The notes under the pieces are model-generated. The model did no database searches and had not been told where the DNA came from. It saw nothing but the letters and a program-made list of their open reading frames with translations. Below are positions 44,863 through 55,034 of a stretch of DNA of 64,000 nt, piece by piece (the stretch's first letter is position 1; every line of letters begins with the position of its first letter). Source of the stretch: Bacillus timonensis (lineage in GTDB: Bacteria; Bacillota; Bacilli; Bacillales; Bacillaceae_L); the NCBI GenBank assembly GCA_020171895.1, contig JAIVAN010000011.1:115554-179553 (forward strand). The letters are read 5' to 3'. Both the position numbers and the translations under genes were made by a program.

Positions 44863-45672
44863 TCAAGGAACTTGTAGAAACTCACTTACTATTTTACCAA
44901 AAATTTGTGTTTGTTCCACATGAATTGCATGGCCAACACCATTAATTTTTATGACTTTGCCTCGTTTTAATCTTTGATGCATTAAATTTGCAATATCGCA
45001 AAATTTCTTATCATATTCACCACAAATTAGTAAAGTCTCAATGGGTAGTGTACGAAGAGCATCCCAATATGATGGTTGGGATCCTGTCCCCATCCCTCTC
45101 AGACTGTTTCCAAGTCCCAATGGGTTGTTTTTCAGTCTTTCTTCTCGAACGGCTAGTCTTTTTTTCATTGTTAAGTTTTGTTGTGAATGAAACAAGGGAA
45201 TCTTTTCCCAATAATCAACAAATTTTTCAATGCCCTCTTCTTCAATGAAAGCTGCTAACTTCTGATCAGCCATCCTTCTAGTCAGTCTATCCTCTTCAGT
45301 CATTAACCCGGGAGAGCTACTTTCTAGAATTAATTTATTTACTGAATCCGGATATCGAACAGCAAACCCTAATGCAATTCTACCACCCATTGAATATCCA
45401 AGAAAATTTGCTTTCCTGACTTGCAACTTTTTAAGAATCTGATAGATATCTTCGATGACAACCTCTATTGAATATTTCTCTAATTCTAAAGGACTGTCTG
45501 TATTACCGTGTCCTATCACATCAATAAGAATACATTGAAACTTTTTTTGCCATTGTGGTAAAAGTTCACTCCATGTTTCAATACTAGAAGTAAATCCATG
45601 CAACATAACGAAAGGCATACCGTTTCCGACAACTCTCACATGATACTTACAATTAGTCGTCTGAATGAACAT
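44863..45672 (-). CDS. menH: SHCHC synthase MenH
   Basis: A 269-residue alpha/beta hydrolase. The nucleophile is in GYSMGGRIALGF (serine near residue 94) and the histidine in GVGHAIHVE near the end. It removes pyruvate from SEPHCHC to give SHCHC. It overlaps menD by 20 bases, so translation is coupled. Length and order match B. subtilis (menFDHB). Confidence 0.93.
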   Translation of the reverse strand: MFIQTTNCKYHVRVVGNGMPFVMLHGFTSSIETWSELLPQWQKKFQCILIDVIGHGNTDSPLELEKYSIEVVIEDIYQILKKLQVRKANFLGYSMGGRIALGFAVRYPDSVNKLILESSSPGLMTEEDRLTRRMADQKLAAFIEEEGIEKFVDYWEKIPLFHSQQNLTMKKRLAVREERLKNNPLGLGNSLRGMGTGSQPSYWDALRTLPIETLLICGEYDKKFCDIANLMHQRLKRGKVIKINGVGHAIHVEQTQIFGKIVSEFLQVP

Positions 45673-47434
45673 TTTGTTTGCCCTCTAGTAGTTTGTTCGT
45701 TATTTCCTGGGAAACACGATTCCACATTTTTTTATGAAGAACGACATTTTCTTCTCTATTTGTTACAATTTCAACGACTGATAGACCAGTTTCACTTAGA
45801 CTTTCGGTCATTTTTTCGTTAAATTCCATCCACGACTCAACTTGACTATAAGAACCTCCGTACATTCTAACAGCATATTCATAATTTAATCCTAGAGGAG
45901 TACCAAACAATGATTCAAAGTGCTTTTCTTCCTTAGCTTGAGGTAAAAATGAAAAAATTCCTCCACCGTCATTATTGATGAGGATGATTGTGATGTTGAG
46001 CTTGTGAAGCTTCGCAGCCAAAAGGCCATTTAAATCATGATAAAAAGATAAGTCACCAATAACAAGAACTAAAGGATGATCAAGAGCTGTGCTAGCACCT
46101 AAAGCAGTTGAAACGATCCCATCGATTCCATTTGCTCCTCTATTAGCTAGAACAGTGATGTCTTTATCGTTATTAAAAAAGAAGGTATCCAAATCTCTAA
46201 TAGGCATGCTGTTTCCTACAAATAAGGTAGCCTTGTTTGGAAGGAGCGATAATAAAGAATTAAAGACATCACCTTCAAAAAGATTCTCGCTTATCTCTTC
46301 TTTGTGCATAAGATAATCTTTCGATAGGTTATTTACACCTTGCCAAGCTTGAATCCACTTTTTCTCGGTATTTTGGTTAGCAGTTTTAGTTAACTTCGTA
46401 CAAAAGTCAATTTCATCACAATAAATCATTTCTGAAGCAGTAAGTGTTGGTTCTCGCCATCCACCATCTCCATCAACTACAATTTGTGGACAAGACAAAT
46501 TTTTTACATAAAGAAGTAGTGCTTTTGAAATTGGCATTGCTCCAAATCGAATGATCACATCTGGCTGATATGACGAACAGAATTCTTGATTTCTTAAAAA
46601 AGCATCATAGCTATCAATCACAACTTCTTTCGAATGAGCTCCACTTCTCAATTGTGATAACGGATCTGCGATAATCGGAAACTGAAGTTTCTCTGCTAAT
46701 TGAATAACTGCATCTGAAAAACCAACATGGTTATGTTCACCACATATGATTATCCCTTTTTTAGCCGTTGCAATGGAAGAATATATTTCTTCAATCGTTT
46801 CCTCGTCAATTGTTGGCTTTCCTGCTGTAACATTTACAAATGACTTGTTAGTAGTTCGTTCATTCTTTCTCCATAAATTCTCACCTTCCAAGTTGGGAAC
46901 AAGTGGTTCTCGAAAAGGAAAATTTAAATGTACTGGCCCTGAAGGTGCTGCAATAGCCTTACCAGCAGCACGTCCTGCAACAGTTCGAACATAATTTAAC
47001 ATCGTTTCACTTTTTTCCGGAAGAGCCATTTCTGCAAACCATTTTACATATCCACCAAACAAATGGATTTGGTCAATCGCTTGTGGGGCTCCTACATCTC
47101 TAAGTTCATGGGGCCTATCAGCTGTTAATACAATAAGTGGCACCCTAGAAATATGAGCTTCTACGATAGCAGGATAATAGTTAGCAGCAGCAGTTCCAGA
47201 AGTACACAAGATTGCCACTGGTTTTCTTTTTGCTTTTGCCATTCCTAAAGCAAAAAAAGCTGCAGAGCGTTCGTCAATATTGATATATTCATTCATTTGA
47301 GGATGTGCTGCCATTAGTAATGCCATTGGAGTTGATCTTGAACCAGGACTTATTACAACATCAGAAACTCCAACGCTCACTAATTCATCAACAAATGATG
47401 CTACATATGCTGTAATTGCATCATTCGCGTTCAT
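45653..47434 (-). CDS. menD: SEPHCHC synthase MenD
   Basis: A 593-residue thiamin diphosphate enzyme joining isochorismate and 2-oxoglutarate. The conserved ISPGSRSTPMALLMA (about residues 28-42) and the ThDP/Mg segment GDLSFYHDLNGLLA (about 459-472), with NNDGGGIFSFLPQA after it, are complete. It overlaps menF by four bases (ATGA) with AGGAGG eight bases before ATG. Confidence 0.96.
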   Translation of the reverse strand: MNANDAITAYVASFVDELVSVGVSDVVISPGSRSTPMALLMAAHPQMNEYINIDERSAAFFALGMAKAKRKPVAILCTSGTAAANYYPAIVEAHISRVPLIVLTADRPHELRDVGAPQAIDQIHLFGGYVKWFAEMALPEKSETMLNYVRTVAGRAAGKAIAAPSGPVHLNFPFREPLVPNLEGENLWRKNERTTNKSFVNVTAGKPTIDEETIEEIYSSIATAKKGIIICGEHNHVGFSDAVIQLAEKLQFPIIADPLSQLRSGAHSKEVVIDSYDAFLRNQEFCSSYQPDVIIRFGAMPISKALLLYVKNLSCPQIVVDGDGGWREPTLTASEMIYCDEIDFCTKLTKTANQNTEKKWIQAWQGVNNLSKDYLMHKEEISENLFEGDVFNSLLSLLPNKATLFVGNSMPIRDLDTFFFNNDKDITVLANRGANGIDGIVSTALGASTALDHPLVLVIGDLSFYHDLNGLLAAKLHKLNITIILINNDGGGIFSFLPQAKEEKHFESLFGTPLGLNYEYAVRMYGGSYSQVESWMEFNEKMTESLSETGLSVVEIVTNREENVVLHKKMWNRVSQEITNKLLEGKQNVHSDD

Positions 47435-48822
47435 TCATTCGTTCCTCCTATTGCAGAAAGCATAGGTTTAAATTTAATCTGTGTTTCTTTATATTCACTT
47501 TCGGGAGTAGAATCTCCCACAATTCCACAACCTGCAAACAATGAAGCTTCATACCCTTGAAGGAGACCTGACCGAATGGCAACTGCGAATTCACCATTGT
47601 TATGTAAATCAATCCATCCTATTGGACTTGCATACCAGCCACGATCAAGCAATTCAACAGAGCGAATTTTCTCTATCGCTTTTTGTTTTGGGAATCCACC
47701 CAGCGCTGGAGTAGGATGTAATCTTTCTACAATCGATAACAAAGAAGTCTCCTGTTTTACCTCGCCTTTAACCGGTGTATACAAATGCTGTATATCTCTC
47801 ATTTTATAGATCCCAGGTGAAGCCGGGGTTGAAACAGAATGACATACTTCTTCCATTGCTTCTTTTATCATTTCTACAACTAAATGATGTTCAACTAAAT
47901 TTTTTCGGTCATTTAGTAAATGCTTTTCAAGTTCTTCATCTTCTATTAATGTTGTTCCTCTTGCAATTGATCCCGCTAAACAAGTGGACTTTATTTGCTT
48001 TCCTTCTTTTTTCACTAGTCGTTCAGGAGATGCACCAATAAAACAATCCTCTACACTTTCAAAAGCAAACAAATAGCTATGTGGTTGTTCTTCTCTCAAA
48101 TTAGCTAAAACTTGTTCTGGATCAATTAGTTGATTCGACTTTATTCTAATTTCTCTAGCTAAAACCACTTTTTCAATTTCATTTTGCTGTATATCATAAG
48201 CAACTTGACCAACAGTAGATTTCCATTTTTCTGGTTCAATATCGAGTTCAGTTATATGTTTTCCTTGTTGCTCCTTAGGAAAAAGCTCATTATTGTCTAA
48301 GATTTCTCGTTCTATTTTCTCAAACTCTGTTATCTTCTCTTCAATTTCTTCTGTAACAACTATATTTTTTGTTAACCATACTTTCCCTTCAATCACTGAA
48401 AGCAAAATAGTTGGTAGACTAAACATACCATCTTTAAAGTTTTTCCATAAATTCGTTTTGTGTTTAAGTGGATCAAAGGAAAAGCCCCCAAATAAAATAG
48501 GACCTGTCCCAAAAACATTTGAATGCCCGATTAATTCATGCTGACCCATTAATTCCTTCCACTCTTCTTCCATGTGTTGAAATCGATTCGGAGAATTAAT
48601 TGCTTCTATTTTATATGAACTCCCTAAACCGACGAAAATATGCTTTTTTGAAGGACTTTGCCAAAAGAACCTTTCTCCTTGGTACCTTTTCTTACCTGCG
48701 GCAAAGAATATGAGGGGGTCCACATCCTTTATTTGTTTCACAATACTTATTATTTTTGGACTCTGGCTCGAATCCTTCTGCATATACTCATGTGTTAAGC
48801 CTGAATACTGTGTTGTTGCCAA
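47431..48822 (-). CDS. menF: Isochorismate synthase MenF
   Basis: A 463-residue chorismate-utilising enzyme, first of the menFDHB operon. HPTPALGGFPKQKAIEKIR (near residue 350) and the C-terminal FAGCGIVGDSTPESEYKETQ are the active-site blocks. TTG at 48822 is preferred because GGGGGG lies seven bases upstream; an ATG seven codons earlier would place that site inside the gene. It commits chorismate to menaquinone. Confidence 0.94.
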   Translation of the reverse strand: MATTQYSGLTHEYMQKDSSQSPKIISIVKQIKDVDPLIFFAAGKKRYQGERFFWQSPSKKHIFVGLGSSYKIEAINSPNRFQHMEEEWKELMGQHELIGHSNVFGTGPILFGGFSFDPLKHKTNLWKNFKDGMFSLPTILLSVIEGKVWLTKNIVVTEEIEEKITEFEKIEREILDNNELFPKEQQGKHITELDIEPEKWKSTVGQVAYDIQQNEIEKVVLAREIRIKSNQLIDPEQVLANLREEQPHSYLFAFESVEDCFIGASPERLVKKEGKQIKSTCLAGSIARGTTLIEDEELEKHLLNDRKNLVEHHLVVEMIKEAMEEVCHSVSTPASPGIYKMRDIQHLYTPVKGEVKQETSLLSIVERLHPTPALGGFPKQKAIEKIRSVELLDRGWYASPIGWIDLHNNGEFAVAIRSGLLQGYEASLFAGCGIVGDSTPESEYKETQIKFKPMLSAIGGTNE

Positions 48823-49092
48823 TATAAATCCCCCCGCAATCATTTACCAACATTGTTTCTATGTCTTATAGTATGCTACTATGTATTATTTATCTTTCAC
48901 ACGTGTCATAATTTGCTTATTTTAAGATACACTTCAACATTTTAAGTGTCAACAAAGTCGATTTTATCATACATTTTGCAGATTTTACTACTTACTTCCT
49001 TATTATATAAAAATAATGTCAATAGATTCGTTTCAATAGTAGTTGGGATAAGTGGTAATTTTTTATCAACCGAGATAATTCATGAAAAAACG

Positions 49093-49121
49093 TTGACACT
49101 TGTATACCAATTCTCTACACT
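49093..49121 (+). promoter_or_regulatory. Sigma-A promoter of menA
   Basis: TTGACA and TACACT are separated by 17 bases, about 70 bases upstream of the menA ATG. The region between menF and menA (about 370 bases) otherwise shows only AT-rich sequence. Confidence 0.7.
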
Positions 49122-49188
49122 TATTTTGTTATCCTTAAATCATCCACTTAATTATAAATTATTTTCTCAACATGAGAGGAGACACTAT

Positions 49189-50121
49189 ATGGAACCTCAA
49201 ATTCAATTAAAACATGACACTTCAACGAATCGTTCTAATATAAAAGTATGGTGGAGACTTTTACGTCCCCATACACTAACTGCAGCATTCGTACCTGTTC
49301 TTATCGGTACTGCGCTAGCTTTATTTGAGACATCTATTCACATCCCTTTGTTTCTAGTGATGCTTCTTGCCAGTATTCTTATACAAGCTGCAACGAATAT
49401 GATCAATGAATACTTTGACTATAAGCGAGGATTAGATACGAAGGATTCTGTAGGAATTGGTGGTGCAATCGTCAGAGATGGTATTCAACCTAAAACTGTG
49501 TTACGCCTAGCTTTTGTCTTTTTTGGGATTGCGACTTTATTAGGTGTATACATTTGTATTAACACAAGCTGGTGGCTTGCATTAATAGGTACAATTTGTA
49601 TGCTAGCTGGATATTTTTATACAGGTGGTCCTGTTCCTATTGCTTATACACCATTTGGAGAAATTGTTGCTGGCTTGTTTATGGGTGTTATCATAATTTT
49701 AATTACCTTCTTTATTCAAACAAGTACAGTGACTACTACAAGTATTTTAATGTCTATTCCAATCTCCATTTTAGTTGGTGCTATTTTACTTGCAAACAAC
49801 ATTCGTGATTTAGACGGTGATAAAGTAAACGGTAGAAGAACGTTAGCTATACTAGTTGGGCGTCGTAATGCAATTTTAGTGTTAGCGACGATGTTTGCTG
49901 TATCATACATCGGAATTGTTATCATGATTGTATTAGGTGATGCTTCTCCATGGCTTTTACTTGTATTCCTAAGTATCCCTAAGCCAGTACAAGCAGTTAA
50001 AGGGTTCGTTGGAAAAAGCAAACCCATTGAAATGATGCCAGCTATGAAAGCAACGGCTCAAACGAATACTATATTTGGTTTCTTATTAGCAATTGGTCTA
50101 TTCGCAAGTTATTGGTTTTAA
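49189..50121 (+). CDS. menA: 1,4-Dihydroxy-2-naphthoate prenyltransferase
   Basis: A 310-residue UbiA-type membrane enzyme adding the isoprenoid tail to DHNA. The first Asp-rich motif is NMINEYFDYKRGLDTKD (about residues 67-83) and the second NIRDLDGDKVNGRRTL. Eight or nine helices are visible. ATG at 49189 follows GAGAGGAG; the longer open frame upstream contains the promoter and is not coding. Divergent from menF as in B. subtilis. Confidence 0.94.
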   Translation: MEPQIQLKHDTSTNRSNIKVWWRLLRPHTLTAAFVPVLIGTALALFETSIHIPLFLVMLLASILIQAATNMINEYFDYKRGLDTKDSVGIGGAIVRDGIQPKTVLRLAFVFFGIATLLGVYICINTSWWLALIGTICMLAGYFYTGGPVPIAYTPFGEIVAGLFMGVIIILITFFIQTSTVTTTSILMSIPISILVGAILLANNIRDLDGDKVNGRRTLAILVGRRNAILVLATMFAVSYIGIVIMIVLGDASPWLLLVFLSIPKPVQAVKGFVGKSKPIEMMPAMKATAQTNTIFGFLLAIGLFASYWF

Positions 50122-50126
50122 CTTCT

Positions 50127-50157
50127 AACACGATCTACATCTAGATCGTGTTTTTTT
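50127..50157 (+). terminator. Terminator of menA
   Basis: AACACGATCT pairs with AGATCGTGTT around ACATCT, followed by seven Ts. Confidence 0.92.
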
Positions 50158-50265
50158 ATGCAAAAAAAAATAAACACTTATTTACAATTATGTTTTTTGA
50201 CTTTCAACAGATAATACAAGTATATATTTATTCTAGCTTTACTATGGAAGGAGTGTATGAATCAC

Positions 50266-51036
50266 ATGCTAACAAACGAGCAATTATCAACCTTCCGTTC
50301 TCAGTTGATAAACGCAAAAAATGAATTACAAGAACATATTAAGGATGGAGACCATTATGGGTTAGAACGAGATCATCCCCATAATTCTGTAGGTGAACTC
50401 TCCAGTTATGACAATCACCCTGCTGATGAAGGTACAGAGCTTTATGAGCGTGAAAAAGACTTGGCTTTGAATGAACATTCTCTAAAAGAGCTTCATGATA
50501 TTGAACATGCACTACAAGCTATTGAGGATGGAACTTATGGGACGTGTAAAACTTGCGGTGCAGACATCCCAAAAGAAAGACTTGAAACAATTCCTACAAC
50601 AACCTATTGTAAGGAACATAGCCCAAACCAATTGGTTTCACATAATCGTCCGATTGAAGAGGGAGTATTGATGCCACCCTATGGAAAGTTTGAATTTGAT
50701 GAACAAGATGCAGAAGTTTATGATGCAGAAGATTCCTGGCAGGATGTAGCAAGGTATGGAACAAGTGAAACACCATCGGATTTAAGCAATAGTGTTGATA
50801 GCTACAGTGAAACATATATAGAATCAGATGATCCAGTTGGATATGTAGAAGATTATGAAAATTTTATCGGAACAGATATAGAAGGAAAAGAAATTACGGT
50901 ATATCCATCTGACCTTCACGAAAAATATGAACGTGAGTTAGATGAGGCTGGAACAATGACAATGTTTGGTGATTTACCACCATATGAAATTCATCCCTAT
51001 ACAGAAGAAGCTGCAAAAAGACAGCAAGAAAAATAA
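50266..51036 (+). CDS. yteA: YteA, DksA/TraR-like zinc-finger protein
   Basis: A 256-residue protein. An N-terminal helical region precedes a C4 zinc finger (CKTCGADIPKERLETIPTTTYCKEH; cysteines near residues 90, 93 and 111), as in DksA/TraR proteins. The acidic C-terminal half, about 140 residues, is specific to the YteA branch. ATG at 50266 (MLTNEQ) agrees with the family; an ATG nine bases earlier is too close to AAGGAG. The role is unproved in Bacillus; interaction with RNA polymerase is possible by homology. Confidence 0.88.
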   Translation: MLTNEQLSTFRSQLINAKNELQEHIKDGDHYGLERDHPHNSVGELSSYDNHPADEGTELYEREKDLALNEHSLKELHDIEHALQAIEDGTYGTCKTCGADIPKERLETIPTTTYCKEHSPNQLVSHNRPIEEGVLMPPYGKFEFDEQDAEVYDAEDSWQDVARYGTSETPSDLSNSVDSYSETYIESDDPVGYVEDYENFIGTDIEGKEITVYPSDLHEKYERELDEAGTMTMFGDLPPYEIHPYTEEAAKRQQEK

Positions 51037-51039
51037 CAT

Positions 51040-51072
51040 TAGGGGGGCTTTTTATTTAGCCCCTCTTTTATT
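51040..51072 (+). terminator. Terminator of yteA
   Basis: AGGGGGGCT pairs with AGCCCCTCT around TTTTATTT, then TTTATT. Confidence 0.8.
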
Positions 51073-51091
51073 CAACATACATAACTTATCG

Positions 51092-51292
51092 TTACTGCTT
51101 TGACACATTAGATGCTGTAGGTCCTCTATCTCCGGAAACCACTTCAAGAGATACTTTTTCGCCTTCTTCTAATGTCTTAAAACCTTCTGTCTGTATAGCA
51201 GAATAATGTACAAATACATCGTCTCCACCATCTACTGTAATAAAGCCATAACCTTTGTCTTTATTGAACCATTTAACAGTACCGTTTTGCAT
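51092..51292 (-). CDS. Cold-shock protein (CspB/CspD type)
   Basis: A 66-residue five-stranded RNA chaperone. RNP1 KGYGFI (residues 13-18) and RNP2 VFVHY (26-30) with the aromatic residues are intact. AGGAGG precedes ATG. The leader is about 85 bases from a TTGACT-N17-TATCTT promoter. Bacillus genomes carry several paralogues and I cannot say which one this is. Confidence 0.93.
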   Translation of the reverse strand: MQNGTVKWFNKDKGYGFITVDGGDDVFVHYSAIQTEGFKTLEEGEKVSLEVVSGDRGPTASNVSKQ

Positions 51293-51381
51293 AGAAAGAA
51301 TTCCTCCTACTATCTAAAAAGAATTTTGCCATTGATCATGCCAAACTTGAAATTTATTCCACAATTAGCAATAGCAAACCA

Positions 51382-51410
51382 AAGATAGCATACCAATTTT
51401 TAGAAGTCAA
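51382..51410 (-). promoter_or_regulatory. Sigma-A promoter of the cold-shock gene
   Basis: TTGACT and TATCTT are 17 bases apart on the minus strand, giving a leader of about 85 bases. Confidence 0.65.
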
Positions 51411-51450
51411 ACAAACTATAGAAAAGTGTACAAACTACCTGCACATTTGA

Positions 51451-51483
51451 GGTGGTGTATAAAAACTGTTTGAGTGTACCACC
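51451..51483 (+). other. Hairpin between the csp and AIM24 promoters
   Basis: GGTGGTGTA can pair with GTGTACCACC (with a bulge); the plus strand then reads AATTTTTGATTTTTTGGG. It resembles a terminator or attenuator, but no gene lies directly upstream on the plus strand. Confidence 0.45.
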
Positions 51484-51570
51484 AATTTTTGATTTTTTGG
51501 GAATAAAAAGGATGAATCTCTTACCATGTAGAATAGTTATACGATGACAAATTATTGAGGTGAAAAAAAT

Positions 51571-52365
51571 ATGAATGCACATGAAATTGAGTACAAAGTG
51601 TATGGAGATGACATGCAATTTGTCGAAGTTGAACTAGACCCAGGAGAAAGCGCGGTCGCCGAAGCCGGTGGCATGATGATGATGGAAGACGGAATTGAAA
51701 TGGAAACGATTTTTGGTGACGGTGCAAATGCAAAAGGTGGGTTTTTAGGCAAACTGATGGGTGCTGGAAAACGATTAATTACAGGTGAAAGCTTGTTTAT
51801 GACAGTGTTTACGAACAATGGCGTTGGAAAAAGACATGTATCTTTCGCAGCTCCCTATCCTGGTAAAATCATTCCGGTTGACTTAAGTGAGCTTGGTGGA
51901 AAGGTCATTTGTCAAAAGGATTCTTTCCTGTGTGCTGCAAAAGGAGTTTCTATTGGTATTGATTTTCAACGAAAATTAGGAGCAGGCTTCTTTGGTGGAG
52001 AAGGCTTTATCATGCAAAAGCTAGAAGGTGACGGCTTAGCATTTTTACATGCTGGTGGTACCATTCACCGCCGAGACCTTCAACCTGGTGAAAGACTTCG
52101 AATCGACACAGGCTGTCTCGTTGCCTTAACAAAAGATGTGGAATATGACATTGAATACGTAGGTAAGGTCAAAACAGCTTTCTTCGGTGGAGAAGGACTC
52201 TTCTTCGCCACTGTAAGAGGACCAGGTACTGTATGGGTGCAATCTCTACCATTTAGCCGCTTAGCAGATCGTATCTTCGCAAGTGCTCCAAGCGCTGGAG
52301 GACGATCAACAGGAGAAGGCAGCATATTAGGCGGACTAGGTGACCTACTAAACGGTGATGATTAA
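51571..52365 (+). CDS. AIM24/TIGR00266 family protein
   Basis: A 264-residue beta-rich protein of the TIGR00266/AIM24 family. Glycine-rich blocks such as [20 protein letters not shown] (about residues 28-47), the pair [20 protein letters not shown] and [17 protein letters not shown], and [11 protein letters not shown] are typical. The bacterial function is unknown; the mitochondrial relative affects membrane architecture. GAGGTG precedes ATG. It is a single-gene unit followed by repeat family B. Confidence 0.88.
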   Translation: MNAHEIEYKVYGDDMQFVEVELDPGESAVAEAGGMMMMEDGIEMETIFGDGANAKGGFLGKLMGAGKRLITGESLFMTVFTNNGVGKRHVSFAAPYPGKIIPVDLSELGGKVICQKDSFLCAAKGVSIGIDFQRKLGAGFFGGEGFIMQKLEGDGLAFLHAGGTIHRRDLQPGERLRIDTGCLVALTKDVEYDIEYVGKVKTAFFGGEGLFFATVRGPGTVWVQSLPFSRLADRIFASAPSAGGRSTGEGSILGGLGDLLNGDD

Positions 52366-52600
52366 CCAGAAATGCGGAAGCGCCTGCTCAGCCACGACAA
52401 GCATAAGATGAGCGCTGGAGAAGGCTGATCTTTGCCTTCGGAAGGGATCAGCTTATGACTCGAGGAGCTAGGCGCTAGAGCTGGACAACCCGAAATGCGG
52501 AAGGCGCTTGGTCATCGGCGATAAGCATAACCGATAGCGCCTGGAGCTAGACAAAACCGAAATGCGGAACCGCCTTGCTCAGCCACGACAAGCATAAAAC
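52366..52600 (+). repeat. Tandem structured intergenic repeat, family B (three units)
   Basis: Three related units begin at about 52369, 52490 and 52557, each starting with CGAAATGCGGAA. The second reads GGCGCTTGGTCATCGG / CCGATAGCGCC as a long hairpin. The first has CTCA/TGAG and an insertion (52428-52475) with its own GCTGATC/GATCAGC stem. The third runs into the terminator hairpin. It is much richer in G+C than its surroundings. Similar units are familiar from intergenic regions of Bacillus; I cannot give an official name. Confidence 0.8.
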
Positions 52601-52638
52601 GAGCATGTTACGAAAAGACGTAACATGCTCATTTTTAT
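52601..52638. terminator. Terminator hairpin between AIM24 gene and glgP
   Basis: GAGCATGTTACG pairs exactly with CGTAACATGCTC around AAAAGA, followed by ATTTTTATTC on the plus strand. It lies at the glgP stop codon and may act in both directions. Confidence 0.8.
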
Positions 52639-55034
52639 TCTAAAATAGGCTTAATCCCCCAAATACCATTTGCATACTCTTTAATTGTTCGATCACTTGA
52701 AAAACATCCAGAATGAGCAATATTAATTAAACTCTTATTTAACCAACTGTTTTGATTTTGGTATTCTTGATTAATTAGTTCGTGTGCATGAACATATGAA
52801 CTAAAATCTCTCAATACAAAATATTGATCATTTTCAATTGTTAAAGAATCATAGATTGATTCAAAATGATCTTTCGTGTCTGGAAAATGACCATCTACCA
52901 TTTGGTTAATTACTTGCTGTATTCTTTTGTCATGGTGATAATATTCTAGAGAATGATATCCCCCATTTTGATAGTAGTTTAAAACTTCATCTGCTGTAAG
53001 TCCAAATGTAAAAATATTGTCCTCGCCGACTTCTTCTTTGATTTCAATATTAGCCCCGTCTAACGTACCAATTGTTAATGCACCATTCATCATAAATTTC
53101 ATATTGCCTGTGCCAGAGGCTTCTTTGCTTGGGGTTGATATTTGTTCACTTACATCTGATGCGGGAAATACATCTTCGGCTATTGAAACTCTATAATTCT
53201 CAATAAATATCACTTTAAGCATTTGGTTTGTACTAGTATCATTGTTTACTTTATCAGCTAAGGAATTGATCAATTTAATAATCTTTTTTGCATAATGATA
53301 ACCTGGTGAAGCCTTCGCACCAAAAATGAATGTTCGAGGGTAGATTTTAAAGTTTGAATCTTCTTTTAAACAATTATAAAGATACATAATGTGAAGGACA
53401 TTTAGTAATTGACGTTTGTATGCATGTAATCTTTTTACTTGAACATCAAAAATGGAAGACTCGTCTACAATGATACCTGTCTGGTCTTTGATTCGTTTCG
53501 CAAGGATTTCCTTTCTCTTTCTTTTCACACGTGCTAATTGTTGGAGAAAGTTTGTATTTCCAGCATAACTCTTTAACTCTATTAAATTACTTGGTTTCTC
53601 AATCCAGTGAGAACCAATTGATTCAGTAATTAATTGTGACAGCTCTGGATTTGATTTTAACAACCATCTTCTGTGGCTTATGCCGTTTGTCTTATTATTA
53701 AATTTATCTGAAAAAACCTGATGAAACGACTTCATTTCACGATGTTTTAAGATTTCCGAATGAATTTTAGCAACCCCATTCACACTATGTGATCCCACTA
53801 CAGCAAGATGTGCCATCTTGACAAGTCCGTGTGCTACAATCGCCATATCTTCGATTCGTTGCCAATCCCCAGGGTATTTCTCCCACAAGCTACGGCAAAA
53901 ACGCTCGTTTATTTCTTCTACAATCATATAGATTCTTGGCAATAAAGGCTGGAATAAATAAATTGGCCATTTTTCCAAAGCCTCAGATAGAGTAGTATGA
54001 TTGGTATATGAAATCGTATTTGTTGTAATATGCCAAGCATCTTCCCAGCTTAATCCTTCTTGATCTAATAAAATCCGCATTAGCTCTGGAATAGCTAGAA
54101 CAGGATGAGTATCATTTACATGTATTGCTACATGTTCATGTAAATCTCGAAGATGACCGTGTCGATTACGATAATTCTTTAAGATACTCTGAATGCTTGC
54201 AGAAACTAAAAAATACTGCTGCTTTAATCTTAATATTTTCCCATCATCATGTGTATCGTCTGGGTATAAGAACTCTGAAACAGCTTCAGTTTCCCGTTTA
54301 TAGTGAAGGATATCTTTATTTGTTGGATAAGGAACTGTCTCAGCATTCCAAAGTCTTAACGTATTAACAGTCTTTGTATTAAAACCAATAACCGGAATAT
54401 CGTATGGCACTGCAGAGATTTTTTCCGCATCAATATGGCGAAAAGCGAGCTTTCCATCTTGCTGTTGGGTTTCAATTAACCCCCAGAAATTCACTTCAAT
54501 GGCTTGATCTGATTTTCTAACTTCCCACACATTTCCATTACGTAACCATTGCTCTGGTAATTCTACTTGATATCCATCAACAATTTTTTGATCAAAAAGG
54601 CCATGTTTATAGCGAATACCACAACCATGACCTGGATAATTTAAGGAGGCTAGAGAGTCTAAGAAACATGCTGCTAAACGCCCAAGACCTCCATTTCCGA
54701 GACCAGCATCCGCTTCGCTTTCTTCAATTGCTTTTAAGTCAATACCTAAATCCTTTAGGCCACTTTCAACAATCTCCCTAATTCCTAAGTTAATTAAATT
54801 GCTTCCTAATAACTTTCCAAGTAAAAATTCGATTGATAAATAATAGACCTGCTTTTTATTTGAAGATCGTTGAAGTTCGTTTGTGCCAATCCAACTTTCA
54901 CTTATATATTCACGAACCATGTTTCCTAACGTACTATATTGGTCACGAGTTGTAGAATCAGCAAAGCTTTTACCATACATCATTTCTAACTTTTTTAAGA
55001 ATGTCTGTTTAAAATCTTCTTTATTTGTGAACAT
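52635..55034 (-). CDS. glgP: Glycogen phosphorylase
   Basis: A 799-residue PLP enzyme releasing glucose-1-phosphate from glycogen. The PLP lysine lies in [15 protein letters not shown] (near residue 650). The N-terminal [10 protein letters not shown] and [19 protein letters not shown] blocks are typical. ATG at 55034 has AAGGAGTG six bases upstream and overlaps glgA by 14 bases. Last gene of glgBCDAP. Confidence 0.96.
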   Translation of the reverse strand: MFTNKEDFKQTFLKKLEMMYGKSFADSTTRDQYSTLGNMVREYISESWIGTNELQRSSNKKQVYYLSIEFLLGKLLGSNLINLGIREIVESGLKDLGIDLKAIEESEADAGLGNGGLGRLAACFLDSLASLNYPGHGCGIRYKHGLFDQKIVDGYQVELPEQWLRNGNVWEVRKSDQAIEVNFWGLIETQQQDGKLAFRHIDAEKISAVPYDIPVIGFNTKTVNTLRLWNAETVPYPTNKDILHYKRETEAVSEFLYPDDTHDDGKILRLKQQYFLVSASIQSILKNYRNRHGHLRDLHEHVAIHVNDTHPVLAIPELMRILLDQEGLSWEDAWHITTNTISYTNHTTLSEALEKWPIYLFQPLLPRIYMIVEEINERFCRSLWEKYPGDWQRIEDMAIVAHGLVKMAHLAVVGSHSVNGVAKIHSEILKHREMKSFHQVFSDKFNNKTNGISHRRWLLKSNPELSQLITESIGSHWIEKPSNLIELKSYAGNTNFLQQLARVKRKRKEILAKRIKDQTGIIVDESSIFDVQVKRLHAYKRQLLNVLHIMYLYNCLKEDSNFKIYPRTFIFGAKASPGYHYAKKIIKLINSLADKVNNDTSTNQMLKVIFIENYRVSIAEDVFPASDVSEQISTPSKEASGTGNMKFMMNGALTIGTLDGANIEIKEEVGEDNIFTFGLTADEVLNYYQNGGYHSLEYYHHDKRIQQVINQMVDGHFPDTKDHFESIYDSLTIENDQYFVLRDFSSYVHAHELINQEYQNQNSWLNKSLINIAHSGCFSSDRTIKEYANGIWGIKPILE

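Noticed and set aside
48946..49188. N-terminal extension of menA
   Set aside because: The frame is open by chance; it contains the promoter, and the ribosome site and family length point to ATG at 49189.
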